Shown here in pieces: positions 1 through 9,705 of a stretch of DNA of 64,000 nt. Under the pieces are notes generated by a model. It was not told the origin of the DNA, did not search any database, and worked only from the letters and a program-made list of their open reading frames with translations. Origin of the DNA: Petunia secreta (Eukaryota > Streptophyta > Magnoliopsida > Solanales > Solanaceae); contig JARKIP010000065.1 in the NCBI GenBank assembly GCA_029990175.1, positions 21,740,501 through 21,804,500 of the forward strand, given 5' to 3'. A program made the position numbers and the translations under genes. How positions within the stretch are numbered: position 1 is the stretch's first letter; every line of letters begins with the position of its first letter.

Positions 1-2215
1 TCATGGCTCTAGCAACTCCTCGGGGTGGCCAAGAATCTCCTCCTTTGTTCCTCTTGATCGTCACTTTGTCATAGGTTTCTTCCAAGAGCTTCCTCGCCTT
101 AGCATGGAGCTTAGAACCTACAAGCAACGACAAGCAAAAACAATCAAACGTCCTACTTTGAAAGTAGGTTAGTGCGAGAAGTGTGGAAAACACACTCTTG
201 TGATATAACCAAGCATCAATAACAATCATGAATATCAAGTCTCCAAAGAGAACCATAAGCACTTGGTTAAAGATCATCATGCACTCAACAAGATAATGAG
301 CAAATAGGTCATGGGAAGATGGGAAATGCAAGATCAACCTACCAAAATCCCCTTGAACCTTAAGCTCAAGATCAACACACCAATCTATCCTCGAGGTGTG
401 ATCAACATGTGGAGTGGAGTGAATTAAATAGCCCAACCTACAAGTAGGATCAAGCACTCCACTCCCCTTCTTTAGAGCATACTTACTCACACCAAGGGAT
501 TCCTCTTCCCCTCCTATTTCATCAACTAGGCAACCCTCCTCAAAAGTCAAGTTCTCAAGGAAGGCATTGATGATGGACTGTTCTTCATCATAACCCCAAC
601 AAGCAATAGGAGGGGCACTCAAAGAACCATCTACCTCACCCACATTCTCAAGCAATGGGTTGCCTAAGGAATCACACCATGGGGGTTCCATCCTACTATT
701 CACCCTAGTATGATACAAGTCATTACCATTAATGAGAATGCCTTCAAATAAAGGATTGGTAAAAACATGCATCTCACTATCATAATCAAGCATAGACAAG
801 TTATCAAGACTAGGTTCACTTGAGGAGTCATGATAGACAACCTTGTCCAATTCATGCAATCTGGACTCCTCAAGGGCAAGACCATCCTCACCACAACACA
901 TTGGTCCACCAAATATTAGCAAATCAACAAGAGCATGATCAACTATCTCATCTTTCCCTATGTCAAAGGTTGGTGGTGTGTCATAGCAAAGGTAACAATC
1001 ATGGTCAACTATCAAATCTACACTAGGGAGGGGTTCAATGAACAATGAGCTCACATCATGATGTGGTATAGCATCCCTTCCAACTAGTGTTTCACAAGCA
1101 CATACAAGTTGACAACTAGACTCTTCACTAGTGGTATACTCACTAGATGCATCAAAACCACCAACTAGTGTTGAGTCATCACAAGACAAGTAGCTAGTAG
1201 GCTCATGAATAGGTGAAGTAACAGTTACATTTGTAGCACTTCCTTGGTCCCTAACAAGGCTTGAAGTGTCATATGCAACTCCTCCTTCATGAAGCTCACA
1301 TTGAGGCTCCAATGACTTGTCTTCAAATGTACCTACACAAGAACTTTCACAAGAAGAGATAGAAGATAAAGAAGGGTTAGAACAATGGGTGCTCTCACTC
1401 TCAATTTTTCCTTCCTCACCTCTCATCTCTCTCAATTTTACCTGATGGTCAAGTGTAGTTTGTGGTAACAATCCACTCACATCACTCCTCAATTCCTCTC
1501 CTTTTTCCTCTCTTGGATTGTCACCGGTCACTCCCTCACTTCTCTCTATCTTTTCTCTCTCAATTGAAGTGGAGTGACTTTCATTTTCATCATGCAATGG
1601 CAAAACAATGAGATTGTTTGCCTCGGGTTCAAGTACAATGGGTGACTTTGCTTTAGCCGCCTCCCTCAACTCCTTCATCCGCTTGTAGTCTTCCCTTACT
1701 TGCCTTGGAGTCAAAGGTTTAAGCGCATATTTCCTCCCATCTTGCTTAACCGTGTAGGAGTTGGTCCTACCATCATGCACAACACATCTATCATATTTCC
1801 ATGGTCTCCCAAACAATAGATGGCAAGCTTGCATCGGGACAACATCAAACAAGATCTTATCTTTATAGTTCCCAATGCTAAACTCAAGCATCACTTGCTT
1901 CACCACCTTTAGTTCACCACACTCGCTAAGCCGTTGTAAGCGATATGGGCTTGGATGCTTACGAGTGGGTAACCTCAATTGGGAAATCAAGGATTGGCTT
2001 ACTATGTTGGCACAACTCCCCAAATCAACAACCATCGAGCACAATTGCCCGATCACACGACATCTAGCATGAAAGAGACTTTCTCTTTGATCATTTTCCA
2101 CCTCCTCTTCCATGAGAATGGTACTCAAGCTCCTCCTAACCACCAAGAACATGTGAGGACCCTCATCACTCTCTTCGGCAACCTCACATTCAACTTCCTC
2201 ATCCCCCTCTACTTC
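1..2215 (-). CDS. R1 protease plus unknown ND domain, partial
   Basis: Downstream part of the R1 polyprotein. I checked the frame codon by codon from 2215 to the left edge and found no stop: 738 open codons. The first part is a retropepsin-like domain (FLVVRRSL, then PMQACHLLFGRPW); the catalytic D-S-G reads D-L-G (Asp codon 2024-2026, Leu codon 2021-2023), probably inactive. From about 1340 leftwards comes ND, of unknown function, in place of RT, RNase H and integrase: CYDTPP, GGPMCC, EPPWC, GGEEESL, KKGSGV and WLYHKSVFST. The last about 35 codons (LHAKARKLLEETYDKV) resemble the integrase C-terminal part of R6 (about 37554-37620), so ND appears to replace exactly the missing enzymes. It follows gag in the same frame after one stop (2216-2218). 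Element type is secure; ND function is unknown. Confidence 0.8.
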
Positions 2216-3606
2216 CTATTTTTCGGACTCACTTTCTTGTTCATACACCAAATTGCCAACCACAACCATGGTTCGTTTTGTGGAGCATTCTTTAGCAATA
2301 TGCCCAAAGCCCTTGCACTGATAACATTGAGTAGAAGTAGAAATAAGATTACTCAAGCATGTTTTAGAAGTACCTTCCAAGTTTGGTGTAGTCTTCTCAT
2401 AAGAATTTTTCACTTCTTTGCTAGCACTTGCACTTGGAAAGTTTGCACTTGGAGTCTTCCACTCTTTTGGCTTGCTTGTGGTAGTAGGAGTGTTGTTTTT
2501 GAACTTCTCTCCTTTAAGCCAAGTCTCGGCATCAATTGCGGCTTCAAACATATCTTGAAGTGTGAGATAATGATGCAACCTCAATTGAGAAGCTATACCA
2601 TAGCTCAAGCCATTCTTGAAACAGATCATGGCTTCTTCTTCACCTTCGGTATCCATATCTAATGCCATCCGGGTCTTTTCAAATTCATCATGGTACTCAT
2701 GCACCGTTTTGACACCTTGTTTTAGATCATAGAGCTTCTTGAGTTGCTCTTGTCGATACCTTGGAGTTACGTACTTGGTATGCATAAGCCCTTTCAACTC
2801 ATCCCAAGTCACATTCAAATGCAAATTCATCCTTCTCCTACACCTCTTCATAGACTCCCACCAAGTAGAAGCATAGGCCTCAAAGGTAGAAATAGCATAG
2901 GTGCCTTTTCTCTCCTCGGTCATCTCATTGGTGTCAAACACCCTCTCCATATGTAGTACCCATTCCATGTATGCCTCCGGATCACAAGTTCCCTTGAAGG
3001 GTGGAAGATTGAGCTTGACACTATTGAGGTTGTTATGGTTGTCACGTACCCCATAGTTAGGCTCCGGTTGGCCTCCATAATGGTCATCATGAGCAACATA
3101 CTCCCTCCTCGCATTCCCTCTAGCATAGCCCATGGGTAGCCCTCGACCTCGGCCTCTACCCCTATCCACATTTCGACCCAATGCATTTGCCTCCTAGGTT
3201 GATAAGGAACATCATACCCATAGGCTTCATCACCATACCCGGCCTCCTCCTCTTCTTGAACTTCATCAATTTGTTCAAGAGGTGGGACATTCCGCACGGG
3301 TCTTCGAAGTGGATTGCCCAAGTTGAGGGGATTGCCCTCTTGTCGGGGATTGCCCAACCCACGCTCTTGTAGAACTTCAACTTTGCTTTGTTCATACCTC
3401 TTGGTTAGCTCAACAAAGTGTCCGAGAGTCATAGGAGAGCTATGACTTGTGCCTTCTCCGGATTCAATTTGGACACTCGGGGTCCTCCTCTCACCGGGCT
3501 CAACTTGATTCCTCTCGACGGACTCAAGTCTCAAAGTTATGTCCTCCAACTTGGCTATAACGGTAGCCATGAAAGTTTTCATACGATCATCTCCATCGCT
3601 TGCCAT
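2216..3606 (-). pseudogene. gag: R1 gag, frameshifted
   Basis: Gag of R1: capsid-like region followed by a CCHC zinc knuckle, expected to form the virus-like particle and bind element RNA. ATG is at 3604-3606, just after the motif TGTAGGTAC shared by the families here. In order: N-terminal coiled segment, the repeats LGNP, an RGRGRG stretch, the capsid part (YMEWVLHMERVFDTNEM and later DLKQGVKTVHEYHDEFE), and the knuckle CYQCKGFGHIAKEC. Two lesions: a frameshift near 3180 between the N-terminal part and the RGRG stretch, and an in-frame TAG at 2216-2218 after EQESESEK, beyond which the frame stays open into the protease. Without those lesions it would be one gag-PR-ND polyprotein. Confidence 0.85.
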
Positions 3607-4690
3607 AGTACCTACAAAAATCAACAAACGTTAGTAAAACACCTCACACACACCCTCACGTGTATAACACTCGGTTCACTCGTTTAGTGGTGGTGGATAT
3701 TTCACTGAAGTTTGAGTCTAAAAGCTTCAAGTAGTTGACCAACGAACCACAACTAAATCACTCAACTTCTCAAGTCCAATGGTCTCCGGGGTGAGTGGAG
3801 TTAATGGGACTCGATTGGAACGATAAGCACTTTAAGTGAGGACTTGAATCAAAAAGATACTACAGGTCTTCTTTGAATTCTAGTCTCCTTTCTAAGGCAC
3901 GATGATCCTAATAGCTCGAAGTAATTAGTACTAATCAAGTAGGATTATACTCTAATAGCACTAAGTAGAAGCAATGCAAACAACAAAACAAGAGAACCTA
4001 GAAGAAACTACCCAATTCCCATCTTTCAGGAAGTAGGCGCCCCACCTGTTTTGAGTAGGTGGTCCGCCTGGTTCTCTGCAGAGGAGAGTAGGCGGTCAGC
4101 CTACTCCAAGTAGGCGGTCAGCCTCTTCTACTAGGCGGTCCGCCTTGTCAATTTCCAGAGAGTGAACAAAAATCAGGCGGTCCGCCTCTTCTACTAGGCG
4201 CCCCGCCTACTGCAACTTCCAGCACGGTCCAAACTCATTTTTCTTGCCTTTAGCACCCAAAAATCCAACAATTCACACGTTTTTTTATCAATCCGAAGGT
4301 ACCCAAACGTTGTTTCAATCACAGAGATCAAACCCCAATCACTTTTATCAAACCCCAAGCAAAATCCAACAATCTACCATGTTCATCATGTTTATAGCTA
4401 GGGTTTCAAGCTTTTCAAATTTTCAAGGATTTTCAAATTTTCAATTCATGGGATACAACTCCAAATCATGTGTTGGGTACCAAAATAACGGGTTTCCAAT
4501 AAAGAACGAACCCCAATAAAAGTCACAACATGAATCAATCAAATAGACCAAATTTTTGGTGTTTTTAATTTTTTCAATTTTTTTGTGATTTTCTCCTTTC
4601 CAATAACAAGAATAAGAAAACTAAAGATAGAATCGTCCTAGGCACGAAGAATCAAGGGTTAGGGGTTTGTAGAAACAAAACCCGAGCCTT
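3607..4690 (-). other. R1 untranslated leader with palindrome cluster
   Basis: Leader between PBS and gag. No coding signal. It holds a cluster of near-palindromes of the AGGCGGACCGCCT type (here as the complement, e.g. AGGCGGTCCGCCT) at about 4030-4210, next to the recurring CTCTCTGGA, and a pyrimidine tract with TGTAGGTAC directly before the gag ATG (plus strand 3608-3616). The same palindrome type occurs in the LTR 5214-5957. Confidence 0.7.
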
Positions 4691-4702
4691 GCTCTGATAC
4701 CA
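4691..4702 (-). other. R1 primer-binding site (tRNA-iMet)
   Basis: On the minus strand TGGTATCAGAGC, complementary to the 3' end of plant initiator tRNA-Met. It is separated by three bases (TCT) from the end of the small LTR at 4706, not from an R1-size LTR, which is abnormal and is explained under 4706-5213. Confidence 0.85.
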
Positions 4703-4705
4703 AGA

Positions 4706-4916
4706 TGATAAGAGGGAACTGCAACCATTTCTACCAAAAGCCATAGCTGATGGTAGAGGCGCAACTCACATCTTATACCGCCGGATCAACCCCAAATCGA
4801 GGTCCGTCCCTGACACCACCATGACCACCCCGAGCAACGCAACTCCTCCAAGGGGTGGACCCCACAATGGGCGCCTCCTTATGAGTTTGGACCCAATCCG
4901 TGATAGCCCCTTATCA
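4706..4916 (-). repeat. Small LTR, copy 1 (TRIM-like)
   Basis: A 211-bp unit with ends TGATAAG...CTTATCA in either reading. It is repeated almost exactly at 4921-5128. On the minus strand it contains GGTATAAGA, a possible TATA box. It is much shorter than all other LTRs here (650-830 bp) and shares no obvious sequence with them beyond the termini. Size and termini fit a terminal-repeat retrotransposon in miniature; I see no 5S rRNA sequence, so it is not Cassandra-like. Confidence 0.7.
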
Positions 4917-4920
4917 ACTT

Positions 4921-5128
4921 TAAGAGGGAACTGCAACCATTACTACCAAAAGCCATAGCTGATGGTAGAGGCGCAACTCACATCTTATACCGCCGGATCA
5001 ACCCCAAATCGAGGTCCGTCCTTGACACCACCATGACCACCCCGAGCAACGCAACTCCTCCAGGGGGTGGACCCCACAACGGGCGGCTCCTTATGAGTTT
5101 GGACCCAATCCTTGATAGCCACTTATCA
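4921..5128 (-). repeat. Small LTR, copy 2 (TRIM-like)
   Basis: Second copy of the 0.2-kb LTR, head-to-tail with copy 1. The junction (4917-4920, ACTT) has lost the first bases of the terminus and gained a few others: the expected TTATCA/TGATAAG boundary reads TTATCA-ACTT-TAAG. Its other end, CTTATCA, abuts a purine-rich tract (minus strand AAAGAAAGGGGGGA), i.e. a polypurine tract. Confidence 0.7.
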
Positions 5129-5213
5129 TCCCCCCTTTCTTTAAAGCATGTTTGTCCCCAAACTTCGCATGGTGTAGCCAGGAATCGAACCCGGGTTGGC
5201 TCTGATACCAAGA
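5129..5213 (-). mobile_element. TRIM-like internal region, PBS to PPT
   Basis: On the minus strand: TCT, PBS TGGTATCAGAGC (plus 5199-5210), about 60 bases without coding capacity including GGTTCGATTCC, then a polypurine tract ending at 5129. PBS and PPT only 85 bp apart is what a TRIM internal region looks like. It is flanked by a 0.2-kb LTR on one side and by a 744-bp LTR of another family on the other, so it is not a simple insertion. Together 4706-5213 equals internal-LTR-LTR, the form of a 2-LTR circle. Confidence 0.6.
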
Positions 5214-5957
5214 TGATAAGGATCAAAAACTAAACGCGGAAATAAATATAGAGAGCGAGACACTACTCGAACTCCCTACGAGGTAACTATGGAGAACTCT
5301 TTCCATAATACCCTCGTATCGGTGTCAAGGAGGACCTACACTATGATACTACCCTCGAGACGACAACGGGCTCGCAAGTAGAATGATCGGGGGGGGGGGG
5401 GGGGGTGGGTTTGGGGGTCAACTAGAATCCACTAGCAAACTAAAACCAACTCAAAGGGTTTTTCATTCAAAGAGACTCTTCTCTTGAACATTGTTCATTC
5501 AATCATTCATCAAAGCTAACTAAGTAAAAATGCTAAGCTATGGGGTATTTATAGGCCCTTCTTAGACATCAATGTAAAGCCTAAAGTACCCTTAAGTAAT
5601 TTCTAAAGTCATAAGCCACGTAGGGGCATAATATAAATTACATAGGATAAAAAATAGGAAATCCCGCAAGCTTCTCAGCACTAGGCGCCCCGCCTGTTTG
5701 TACTAGGCGGTCCGCCTAGTCTTCAGTAGGTGCCCAAGCAGGTGGTCCGCCTCTGCAGTAGGCGGCCAAGAATCCAGAGAGTGAGCAAAAAGTGGGCGGT
5801 CCGCCCCTTTGACTAGGCGGTCTGCCACTTCTTGGGCAGCCTTGAAACGCTGCGAAATTGATCCTTAGTGCTCCTCGTTCCATGGCGTTCCAATGCATAA
5901 GCTCTTCCTTGGCCTTGGATGGTGTTTTTAGATGGTTGCTCGATTTGCCCCGCATCA
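5214..5957 (-). repeat. LTR shared by R1 and R2
   Basis: About 744 bp, minus strand TGATGCGGGG...CTTATCA. It is preceded (minus strand, 3' side) by the PBS at 5199-5210, so it is the 5' LTR of the R1 side; on the other side it abuts R2 gag at 5958. U3 palindromes (AGGCGGTCCGCCT type) lie at about 5690-5830, TATA (plus strand TATTTATAG) at about 5546. No polypurine tract precedes it at 5958 and no TSD flanks it (CCAAGA / TCCCT), so the gag side is a deletion junction. Confidence 0.75.
5389..5405. repeat. Poly-G run
   Basis: Seventeen consecutive G followed by TGGGTTTGGGGG, inside the LTR 5214-5957. Paralogous LTRs (14193, 22027) read ATCGGGTTTTCG here, so a GGG has expanded. Could be an assembly or sequencing error; as read it could form a G-quadruplex. 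Confidence 0.8.
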
Positions 5958-6333
5958 TCCCTCATCGTCCATCGTGTCATCTTGATCATCCTCCTCTACT
6001 CCCTCATCTCCCTCTACTCCCTCATCTCCCTCTGGTTCACTCTCTTGTTCATAAGCACTATCACCAACAACAACCATGGTCCTTTTCGTAGGACATTCCT
6101 TAGCAAAGTGCTCATATCCCTTGCATTTGTGACATTGAATGGAAGAAGAGGTAGGAGTATTCAATTGGGTTTTAGAATTACCTCCAACATTGGGTGTGTA
6201 CTTCTCAAACGGCTTCTTCACATCTTTGGTAGCACTTGCTCCACTAGGGCCACTCGCATTTGTGAATCTTCCATTGGGAGTAGGATTTTTCCAATCCTTT
6301 GGCTTGTTCATAGAAGTAGAAGTGTTGCTCTTG
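5958..6333 (-). pseudogene. gag: R2 gag, C-terminal fragment
   Basis: 3' part of the R2 gag, separated from its 5' part (11738-12897) by insertion of R3a. It encodes the linker NKPKDWKNPTPN, the CCHC knuckle CHKCKGYEHFAKEC (one G of the usual CxxCxGxGHxxxxC is E) and an acidic tail (EGDEGVEGDEGVEEDD) which ends directly in the LTR at 5957. PR and everything after it are missing. R2 is therefore a gag-only deletion derivative. The R3a target-site duplication TCTTG is at 6329-6333. Confidence 0.85.
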
Positions 6334-7100
6334 TGATGCAATGGAAAATAGGCGGAAGCTAATAACAATATGGAAATGCAGAAGCTAAAACAAGATAGGC
6401 GATATCGATAATGATATCGAGATAAAAAGCAAGACGAGGCTTGAAACGTTTACCTAAGTAGCACCGAGGAACTTGTCTCGATACACCCCGGGTGAAGTCA
6501 AGGATCACCTATACTATGGAACTACCCTCAAGAGACACTCGGCTCTCGCAAATAGAATGATCGAAGAGGTTACGATGTTCAACTTGGAATCCACCAAGTG
6601 AAATCATGCCGGCTCACGGGTTTTTCATTGAGATTCACTCAAGAAATTCATCATTCTACATTCACGGTTGGTTAATATGCAATAAATGACTAAGGGGTCT
6701 ATTTATAGTTTCCCATTACAAGATTTGCCAAGTTTCTGGTCGCTGCCACTCTACTGGTCTTCGCGATCGCGTGAATGGAATAGCGATCGCGTGGGCACTT
6801 GGTTGCTGAGGCGCGCGATTGCGCGAGGTGTGGCGCGAAGGCGAAGACAACACAAAGTCTCTTCGCGATTGCGAAGGTGTGCACGCAATCGCGAAGAGCA
6901 AATCCTCTTCGTCAGGCAGTAAGCTCAGAAAGTGCTGCCCTGTCTTGCCCTGTTTTGCTCCTCTACTTCCTGCACTGTTTCCTGCCTTGTTTCCTCTTTG
7001 ATTGAGCTCCAATGCATTGTCTTCGAGTCATCCCCCGAGCTCATATCATCCATGCCGCTCCAAACCGAGTGTGAGTGTCGATGCAATTTGGGTTGCATCA
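6334..7100 (-). repeat. R3a 3' LTR
   Basis: 767 bp. TATA (plus strand TATTTATAG) about 6698. U3 carries several CGCGATCGCG-type palindromes at about 6758-6900, upstream of TATA on the minus strand. It is followed by the minus-strand PPT (plus TCCTCCCCTTCTTGAGAAG, 7101-7119). Confidence 0.92.
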
Positions 7101-7199
7101 TCCTCCCCTTCTTGAGAAGATTTCGTCCTCGAAATTAAGGCGTCCTCCTCCAAGGTAGCATCACCTACATCAAAAGGCAAACAAAAACAAAAACGCCTA

Positions 7200-8372
7200 C
7201 TACAAAAGTAGGTTAGTACACCAAGTGTGGGAGAACACACTCTTATGGTACAACCAAGTATTAATGGAAACAAAGAAGCTCATGTTGCCAAAGGAACTAG
7301 CAAGTACTTGGTTCAACAACGAAGTGCTCCCAACACAAGAACAAATAAAGAGATCAATAGTGCATGGCATATGCAAGATTAAACTATCAAAATCACTACG
7401 ATCCCTAAGTTCAAGATTAGTGCACCAAGACTTCCCACGATGCGAGTAGGCAAGTCCAACAAGAGTGAAGGTAAGTGGTGTGGAAAATTCACTCTTGTGA
7501 TAGAGCCAAGTATCAATACAAATCAAAAAGCCTATGTCCCCAAAGGAGACAACAAGTTCTTGGCTCCATAGTGACAAGCACTCATAACCATAACAAGCAA
7601 GGGGATCATTAGGACATAGAACATTCAAGATTAAGCAATCAAAGTTCCTATGACCCCTAAGCTCGTGATCAACATACCAAACCTTCAATGCATTACTTTC
7701 ACATTGCGGCACAATGGGTTTGGCATGCTCAATTTTCAAAGTGTGGTTAACATGTGGGATGGGATAGACAAGGTAAGTCGAATCACAATTAGATGCTATT
7801 ACTCCACTACCCTTCTTAAGAGCTCTCATACTCACACTAAGAGATACCTCCTCACCTCCAATTTCATCCTCGAGACAATCCCCCTCACAAGGTAAGCTCT
7901 CAAGGAAGGCATTATTAATGGACTCTTTATCATAATAACCCGAACTAACAAGGGTAGGGTCACTAGAAGACTCATCTACCTCACTCGAAGCTTCAAACAA
8001 AGAGTTGTCTATGGGATTAAATCCCTCACACCACGAAGGTTCCAACTCTCTCTCAACCCTAGCTCGATACAACTCACCACCACAAATAAGGATGCTCTCA
8101 AACAAAGGATTAGTAAAAGCATGCACCTCAATTTCATGGTCAAGCAAAAGCATAGTATCAAAGCTAGGTTCATCACTCGCACTTTAGGAGTCATCGAGTA
8201 TGATTCGATCCATCTCATCCACTAGGGACTCCTCAAGGTCACTACTTTCCCCACTACAACACATAGGTCCACCAAAGGCAATTAAACCAATAAGGGCATT
8301 GATCAAACAACTCATCTTTCCCTTTATCAAAATTTGGTGGTGTGTCATAACAAGGCTCACAAGTAAGGTCAA
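7200..8372 (-). pseudogene. R3a ND domain, C-terminal part, broken
   Basis: Continuation of the gag-PR-ND frame at 8254-9705 after a frameshift near 8310. Unknown function. Visible: FGGPMCC, LDKVV-like MDRIILDDS, ELYRARVERELEPSWCEGF, GGEEVSLSVSMRALKKGSGV, HVNHTL. Near the C-terminus two ungapped copies of a 60-residue repeat lie in tandem, both ending (I)-x-TWLYHKSxFS. A TAA at about 8184-8186 (TCA in R3b) interrupts it. The tail reads towards ISRTKSSQEGEDD, which overlaps the PPT as in R6. Confidence 0.8.
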
Positions 8373-9705
8373 CTAACACATTTTCACTAGAGAGAGGTTC
8401 TATGATAACCGAGCTCACATCATGATGTGGCTTCTCATTCCTCTCTACTAGGTCACACGCAAACACAAGTTGACCATTAGACTCTTCACTAGTTGCAAGG
8501 TCAATATAGGCATCACAAGCAATAACTAGCTTTGAGTCTCTACAAAACAAAGGATCAACATGTTCATGAGAAGGGAAGGTAACACTTACACTTGAGTCGC
8601 TCCCGTGAGCACTCACATAGCTTGAACTGTCGCATTCAATTCCTTCATCACGAAGTTCACAATGATGCTCTCCGCCCTCTTGTCTTCCTTCCAGGCCAAA
8701 CGGTTGAGGCTCCACTAGCTCGCCTCCAAGAGTACCTACACATAAGCCAAAACAAATAGAAAGAGAAGAAGATAAAACATGGTTAGGACAAAGGGTGTCC
8801 TTACTCTCACTCGAGATTTCCTCTCCCCTCACTTCTTTCATTTTTCGCTCAAGGCCAATTGTAGGTCCGGGTGATGCTTCACTCTCAACTCGCAAGGGCA
8901 TGACCATAAGATTGTTGGTTCCGAGCTCAAGTTTCATGGGTAACTTGGCCTTAGCGGCTTCCTTCAACTCCCTCATAATCCTATAGTCCTTACTTACTTG
9001 CTTTGGCGTCAAGGGCTTGAGTACATACTTCCTAGAACCGTGCAAGACCGTATAAGAGTTGGTCCTACCATCATGTACTACGCTCCGATCATATTGCCAC
9101 GGCCTTCCAAACAAGAGATGGCAAGCTTGCATAGGAACGACATCGAACATTACCTTATCTCGGTAATTTCCAATTCCAAACTCAACCAAAGCTTGCTTCA
9201 CCACCCTTAACTCTCCACACTCACTCAACCATTGTAACCAGTAGGGATGTGGATGCGTTATAGTAGGCAATTGCAATTGGGAAATCAAAGTCTCACTCAC
9301 TATGTTAGCACAACTTCCCGAATCAATTATAATTGAGCACACTTGCCCCATCACTCGACACCTAGCGTGGAAGAGATTCTCTCTTTCCACATGCTCCGAC
9401 TCCGCAAGACTCATGTAACCCACACTCCTCCGTACCACAAGTGTCGTTTTAAGCTCATTACCTTGCTCACCATTACCTTGGGGAATGCCCAAGTCGTGGG
9501 GAGTGCCCACTTGTTGGGGAATGCCCAACGGTTGGGGAATGCCTAACATGTCATCACTAGTACCTCTTTCGGTACCCTTTTGGACACTCGGGGTCCATTC
9601 CTCTTTGAGGTTATCAAACCTCGAACTTATGGATCTCACCTCGGCCAAGAGGTAGGCCAAAGTGTTTACCGGGACTTCAACGGTATCGTATACGTCTCCG
9701 GCCAT
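8254..9705 (-). CDS. R3a gag N-terminus, protease and start of ND
   Basis: 483 codons, ATG at 9703-9705, which directly follows TGTAGGTAC. Residues 1-40 match the gag N-terminus; 50-80 are LGIPQ-type repeats; about 105-215 are an aspartic protease with the catalytic D-S-G at 128-130 and PMQACHLLFGRPW near 191-203; ND begins about residue 325 (CVGTLGGEL). The capsid and zinc-knuckle parts of gag are absent, as are RT, RNase H and integrase. The ORF ends out of frame relative to ND (8254, frameshift near 8310); in R3d the same junction is in frame, so this was one polyprotein. Protease should cleave gag precursors, but only in trans. Confidence 0.88.
   Translation of the reverse strand: MAGDVYDTVEVPVNTLAYLLAEVRSISSRFDNLKEEWTPSVQKGTERGTSDDMLGIPQPLGIPQQVGTPHDLGIPQGNGEQGNELKTTLVVRRSVGYMSLAESEHVERENLFHARCRVMGQVCSIIIDSGSCANIVSETLISQLQLPTITHPHPYWLQWLSECGELRVVKQALVEFGIGNYRDKVMFDVVPMQACHLLFGRPWQYDRSVVHDGRTNSYTVLHGSRKYVLKPLTPKQVSKDYRIMRELKEAAKAKLPMKLELGTNNLMVMPLRVESEASPGPTIGLERKMKEVRGEEISSESKDTLCPNHVLSSSLSICFGLCVGTLGGELVEPQPFGLEGRQEGGEHHCELRDEGIECDSSSYVSAHGSDSSVSVTFPSHEHVDPLFCRDSKLVIACDAYIDLATSEESNGQLVFACDLVERNEKPHHDVSSVIIEPLSSENVLVDLTCEPCYDTPPNFDKGKDELFDQCPYWFNCLWWTYVL

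Noticed and set aside
1979..2662. 227-codon plus-strand ORF
   Set aside because: Antisense shadow of R1 gag and protease; no homology, and the minus strand carries the motifs.
4706..5128. Cassandra-type TRIM
   Set aside because: No 5S rRNA-derived sequence is visible in the 0.2-kb LTR.
5170..5213. tRNA gene or SINE (GGTTCGATTCC box-B-like on the minus strand)
   Set aside because: No box A at the proper distance and no tRNA fold; the TGGTATCAGAGC next to it is a PBS between LTR and internal sequence.
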